From assembly GCF_036013525.1 (NCBI RefSeq), contig NZ_CP107853.1, positions 8,184,001 to 8,248,000 of the forward strand: DNA of 64,000 nt, read 5' to 3'. This stretch comes from Nonomuraea sp. NBC_00507. Its GTDB lineage: Bacteria; Actinomycetota; Actinomycetes; Streptosporangiales; Streptosporangiaceae. Positions 63,423 to 64,000 of the stretch are shown here, piece after piece. The notes below the pieces were generated by a model that ran no database searches, was not told where the DNA came from, and was given only the letters and a program-made list of their open reading frames with translations. Made by a program: the position numbers and the translations under genes. Positions within the stretch are counted from its first letter, which is position 1. Each line of letters opens with the position of its first letter.

Positions 63423-64000
63423 CGGGCTCCTTCGCCGAGGCGGTCACGGGGCCGCCGCCGCGCAGCGGGGTCTCCTTGATGAACGCCGCCAGCACGGGCA
63501 CCACCACGACGAAGGCGATGGCCCACCAGAAGACGCCGGAGATCGACGTCGCCAGCGATTCCAGCATCCCCGTCCGCTGCGCGCTCGGCAGCTGAGCGAG
63601 GGACGCGGGGTCCATCCTGCCGCCGCCCGCGGCGATCCCCTCCGCCGCGGATGCCCCGAACCTGGCGGTCAGCTCGGAGTGGAAGGTGCTGTTGAAGACC
63701 GCGCCGAACAACGAGACGCCGAACGAGCCGCCGATCGACCGGAAGAACGTGGTCGCGCTGCTGGAGACGCCCAGGTCGCGCTGCTCGACGCTGTTCTGCG
63801 CGATCAGCAGCGTGGTCTGCATGAGGAAGCCCATGCCGAGGCCGAGCACCGCGATGTAGACGCCGGTCAGCCAGGTGGGGGTGCCGGCGTCCATCGTGGA
63901 CAGCAGCCACATGCCGGCCGCCATGCCGACGCCGCCGATCACCGGGTAGATCTTGTACTTACCGGTGCTGGTGATGGCCTTGCCCACGATGAGCGACACG
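63403..64000 (-). CDS. MFS drug exporter, C-terminal part (runs off the window)
   Basis: The C-terminal 199 residues of a DHA2-family (EmrB/QacA-type) exporter. Membrane segments such as GVGMAAGMWLLSTM, GVYIAVLGLGMGFLMQTTLL, and WWAIAFVVVVPVLAAF are present, with the conserved loop RDLGVSSSATTFFRSIGGSF. The start and the first helices lie beyond the window edge. It probably exports drugs or small toxic molecules. It overlaps the STAS gene by 20 bases at the 3' end. Confidence 0.88.
   Translation of the reverse strand, partial: VSLIVGKAITSTGKYKIYPVIGGVGMAAGMWLLSTMDAGTPTWLTGVYIAVLGLGMGFLMQTTLLIAQNSVEQRDLGVSSSATTFFRSIGGSFGVSLFGAVFNSTFHSELTARFGASAAEGIAAGGGRMDPASLAQLPSAQRTGMLESLATSISGVFWWAIAFVVVVPVLAAFIKETPLRGGGPVTASAKEPVTPAAG

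Overview
This 64 kb window comes from a high-GC actinomycete chromosome. GTG and TTG starts are common, ATGA/GTGA gene overlaps are frequent, and several promoters have TANNNT -10 boxes close to leaderless starts. The order garA-type FHA protein, ftsR-type MerR, DUF151 nuclease, second MerR, gcvP is the actinobacterial arrangement known around Rv1827-Rv1832. With the DUF5999 protein, the hrdB-like sigma factor and a complete menC/menD/menE set, the best guess is a member of the Streptosporangiales such as Nonomuraea. That genus-level assignment is inference. I see no tRNA, rRNA, CRISPR array, intact insertion sequence or prophage.

Layout. 1-4131: PP2C-like fragment, DUF6968 protein, M24 peptidase, PAS-PP2C phosphatase and a 5'-3' exonuclease. 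4168-7974: menaquinone genes, menC-menD translationally coupled on the minus strand and menE divergent. 8018-13279: membrane-anchored protein, principal-type sigma factor, TetR, DUF5999, small hydrolase, membrane protein and TPR protein. 13392-22480, all minus strand: pgsA-like gene, sugar-nucleotide transferase/mutase fusion, garA-type FHA, ftsR, DUF151, MerR, then a tandem glycine riboswitch and gcvP. 22549-26395: trpF-GNAT and a histidine kinase/response regulator pair. 26518-30632: methyltransferase, hemerythrin, enoyl-CoA hydratase, lipase-like hydrolase and a GATase-like protein whose catalytic Cys is replaced. 31062-38976: flavohemoglobin, two secreted BNR proteins, XRE regulator, and a beta-propeller protein paired with a MoaD-like protein. 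39002-44690: thyX, doxX-marR with an operator, amidohydrolase, and fused trpEG behind a complete transcription attenuator. 44849-56281: DUF4394, CocE hydrolase-WYL regulator, SDR, DUF3311-symporter, DUF6285, CPBP protease, acyl-CoA dehydrogenase-phosphotransferase, and an ABC exporter. 56187-57280: TetR and membrane protein. 57493-62088: a four-gene nuclease-helicase operon. 62107-64000: GNAT, STAS and the C-terminal part of an MFS exporter.

The most interesting element is the operon at 57493-62088. Its four genes overlap by 4 bases at each junction. They encode a coiled-coil/possible winged-helix protein, an Fe-S PD-(D/E)XK nuclease of the RecB/Cas4/DNA2 type with the QxxxY signature, a 475-residue protein of unknown family whose C-terminal end could be the beta-barrel part of a UPF1/DNA2 helicase, and an SF1 helicase motor lacking that part. 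I read it as a DNA2-like machine split over several polypeptides. It lies next to a truncated methyltransferase remnant, and a role in phage defence or DNA repair is plausible but unproven. The trp attenuator is the clearest regulatory element: tandem Trp codons in a 13-residue leaderless leader peptide, competing hairpins and a terminator.
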